Shown: positions 61,733 to 64,000 of the stretch, one piece after another | Layout of the letters: every line of letters begins with the position of its first letter | How positions within the stretch are numbered: position 1 is the stretch's first letter | From: Geranomyces variabilis | Taxonomy: Eukaryota; Chytridiomycota; Chytridiomycetes; Spizellomycetales; Powellomycetaceae | NCBI GenBank assembly: GCA_027603065.1 | Contig: JADGJP010000052.1 | Span: 60,284 to 124,283, forward strand | DNA: 64,000 nt | Direction of reading: 5' to 3' | The notes under the pieces: model-generated | Told to the model about the DNA's origin: nothing | Database searches by the model: none | Seen by the model: only the letters and a program-made list of their open reading frames with translations | Translations under genes and position numbers: made by a program

Positions 61733-64000
61733 CATGTTCCTCTCCTCCCACGACGTCGTTTGCGGCATCGCAAACCGGTCAAAACCGACGGTGTGCCAGC
61801 ATGGGCCGGGTACGGGCAGGGAGCGCAGTAGGCCGTGGGCATCCTGATTCGGTTGGGACTTGAACTTTTGGCAGACGTCACAGGAGCGGACGTATGCGCG
61901 CACATTGCAAGCCATTTTTGGCCAAAAGACTGTGCGCTGCAGCTTGGCGAGAGTGCGGTGGAAGCCCATGTGACCGCCAGAGAGGAGTGTGTCATGATCC
62001 TCATACAAAACGGCCGCACGCAATGATTCTGGCACATACGCAGCCGTTCCACGGCAGAGAACACCCCGATCCAGGCGGAACGGGCGTAATTCCATCGGGA
62101 GCGCGTCGGAATGGAGCGTTCTGAGACGTTTCGTGATGGAACGGGCGTAGGCGTCGGTGTCTTGATGTATCAGCCAGGCCGCAGAGCTGACGATGGGGCA
62201 ACGCGAACGTGCTGCCGACGTGGGTGCGGCGTCAGGAAGCGGGTCAGTTGGGCGTTCTGTTGTTATGGCGGCAATGGCAAAGCGTTGCAGACATTCTGCG
62301 CATTTAGGACGGTAGTCCGGGTTCCGGGACAGGACGTCGGCAACTTCGTTCCATTCACCCTCAATGTACTCGATGGTCATCTTGTAGCCCTGCAGCTCTT
62401 CTACCCAGTTGGCTTGGCGCTTGCTGAGGGTTTGTTGGGTCTGCAAGTGGATGAGCGACTTGTGGTCGGTCAGGCGTCGGAAAGGGCAAGTGCTGTGTTC
62501 AAGATAATGGCGGTTGTTCCGGATGCATTTGACCAGTGCTAGCAACTCCTGTTCGTGGACGGGGTAGCGGGTCTCCGCGCCGCTCATTTTGCGTGAGAAG
62601 AAGGCGACAGGGCGTAACTTAGATAGATTGCGCTTTGCCGTGACGGTAGTCGGCAGCGGTGATGGGTACTCGCTGTCCTCTTCTGCAGTCTGGGCGATCC
62701 ACCCGCCAATCGCGTAGCCGGAGGCATCCGTGAACAGATACACATCTTTGTTGGGGTTGAATGGTGCGAGAACGGGTGCGGAGGTCACTGTGCCCTTAAG
62801 TTTGTCGAAGGCAGCCTGCTCCCGCGCGCTCCAGATCCAGTCCTTGGCGTCCAACTGGAGCTCGGTGAGCAGGAAGGCGATGTCGGCGTATTTATCAATG
62901 AAGGGAGAGAGATAGTTCGTCATGCCGAGAAAGGACTGGATTTCCTGGTGGTGGCGCGGCGTGGGCCAGTTCATGACGGCGTCGACTTTGGACGGCGCAA
63001 TGCTGGAACCGTGGCGGCCTAGGAGACGGCCACAGAACTCCACTTCCTCGCAAAAGAAGTGGCATTTGGCGAGCTTTAAGTGGAGTTGGTTGTCGGCAAG
63101 GATCCGGAAGACTCGTGTTACGTCGGCGACATGGTCTTGCTCGGTCTTGGAGTAGATGAGGATGTCGTCGAGGTAGGAAACAACGCAGACGTCGTATAGC
63201 GGGCCGAGCAGCTTGTTGGTTAGGCGTTGGAAGCACGCGGGCGCATTAGTGAGGCCGAATGGCATCACAAAGTACTGGAACTGGCCAAAACAGGTGCGGA
63301 TGGCGGTCTTTTCTATGTCTTTGTCGGCAACACGGATGCAGTGGTATGCGTCGCGAATGTTGACCAAGGTGAAAAACCTGGCTCCTGTCGTCTTGTCTGC
63401 CAGTTTGCCCAAGGGTGGCAGCGGGGTTTGGTCCTTTTTCGTCAGCGTGTTCAAACCTCGATAATCAATACAACAGTGCAGCAGGCCATCCTTTTTCTTA
63501 GCAAACAGGATGGGCGCGCCCCATGGGCTGGTTGAGTGGCGGATGAAGCCTTTCTGCAGTAAGTCGTTGATGGTCTGCCGGAGCGTATCCGAGTTCTCGG
63601 GACTGAGATGGCGTAGCAGAAGGTAGACTGGCTGCGTCTGGTCCTCATCCAGCAGGTTAATGCGGAACTTATCTTTGCCGCGGTCCGGTGGCAGCGAATC
63701 TGGGGTCCAAAAGAGCGTCGACATTAGGGAGCGCACCAGGGGTCGCAGGAGCGGCGGCACCACTTCGGTCGGGTCGCCCTCCGCTGCGGTCGGTGCCTCC
63801 TGTTTCCCTTGGGGATCCTGCAGTGTTGCACCGCGGCGGGCCGGCTCGTCCGGTCGCCGTGCGCGTCGCTTTGGAACAATCGGGATCCCGCTCGCGTCCT
63901 TCTGTTCCGGTACGGCCGGGGGTGCATGTTGTCCATGTGGCACGCGGACCACGACAGCATGACACCCGAATGCGCTGTCAAGTTTGCTTTGACGTGCCGC
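61691..64000 (-). mobile_element. Ty3/Gypsy (chromovirus) pol: reverse transcriptase, RNase H, integrase zinc domain; cut by the window edge
   Basis: An open frame that continues past the right edge. In order: linker before RT, GLLHCCIDYRGLNTLTKKD, FTLVNIRDAYHCIRV, FGQFQYFVMPFGLTNAP, the RT active site VSYLDDILIYS, RNase H (DVYLFTDASGYAIGGW, EQELLALVKCI), and the integrase HHCC zinc domain (GGHMGFHRTLAKL ... CDVCQKF). Typical VNLRDAYH reads VNIRDAYH and YLDD is intact, so RT itself is not obviously dead. The protease and gag would lie to the right, outside the window. The frame ends at 61691 just after the integrase core begins. Confidence 0.93.

Overview
This is a nuclear fragment of a eukaryote with a compact, intron-rich genome, most likely a zoosporic (flagellated) early-diverging fungus of the chytrid type. 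Fungal signs are Spg1/Tem1-type GTPase, Aro7-type chorismate mutase, Pmr1, Emi1-like and Sel1/Skt5-like proteins. A 4,734-residue HYDIN homologue (ciliary central-pair protein) is expected only in a lineage that still builds a motile flagellum. Introns are mostly 50-90 nt with GT-AG ends. I rebuilt exon chains by hand: exon phases agree and the ends are open frames, but no transcript evidence was available. Species-level identity is not claimed.

Layout. 1-9.5 kb: a possible gene edge, Spg1 GTPase (+), an intronless secreted zincin (-), Pmr1 Ca2+/Mn2+ ATPase (-, 14 exons), a doubtful small membrane protein (-) and chorismate mutase (+). 9.6-24.1 kb: HYDIN (-), with one exon of 10,091 nt. 24.6-32.1 kb: an unassigned small gene (+), ubiquitin-eL40 (+), a small single-pass membrane protein (-) sharing a 156-bp promoter with FKBP12 (+), a protein with an interrupted SH3 domain (-) and Ada2 (-). 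32.5-39 kb: an MT-A70 methyltransferase-like protein (+), DDX41 helicase (-), a Mis14/Nsl1-like kinetochore protein (+) and an Emi1/DUF3128 protein (-). 39-56.3 kb: a Sel1-repeat protein (-), Rogdi/Rav2 (+), a LysM protein (-), a YTH-domain RNA reader (+), a TLDc protein (+) and Noc2 (+). 56.4-64 kb: gene-poor repeats, with a decayed Ty3/Gypsy chromovirus running leftward from the right edge, a probable LTR, a tRNA-like relic and short tandem repeats.

Functional links. The most interesting pairing is an MT-A70 protein with DPPL in place of the catalytic DPPW (METTL14/MTA9-like) 13 kb from a YTH-domain protein, suggesting an N6-methyladenine writer subunit and a reader in one neighbourhood. 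Rogdi/Rav2 (V-ATPase assembly) and a TLDc protein (a family tied to V-ATPase) also lie within 10 kb of each other. DDX41, Ada2, Noc2 and the YTH protein are RNA or chromatin factors. Several introns are multiples of three without stops, so retention would give in-frame isoforms; the clearest case falls inside the YTH domain.
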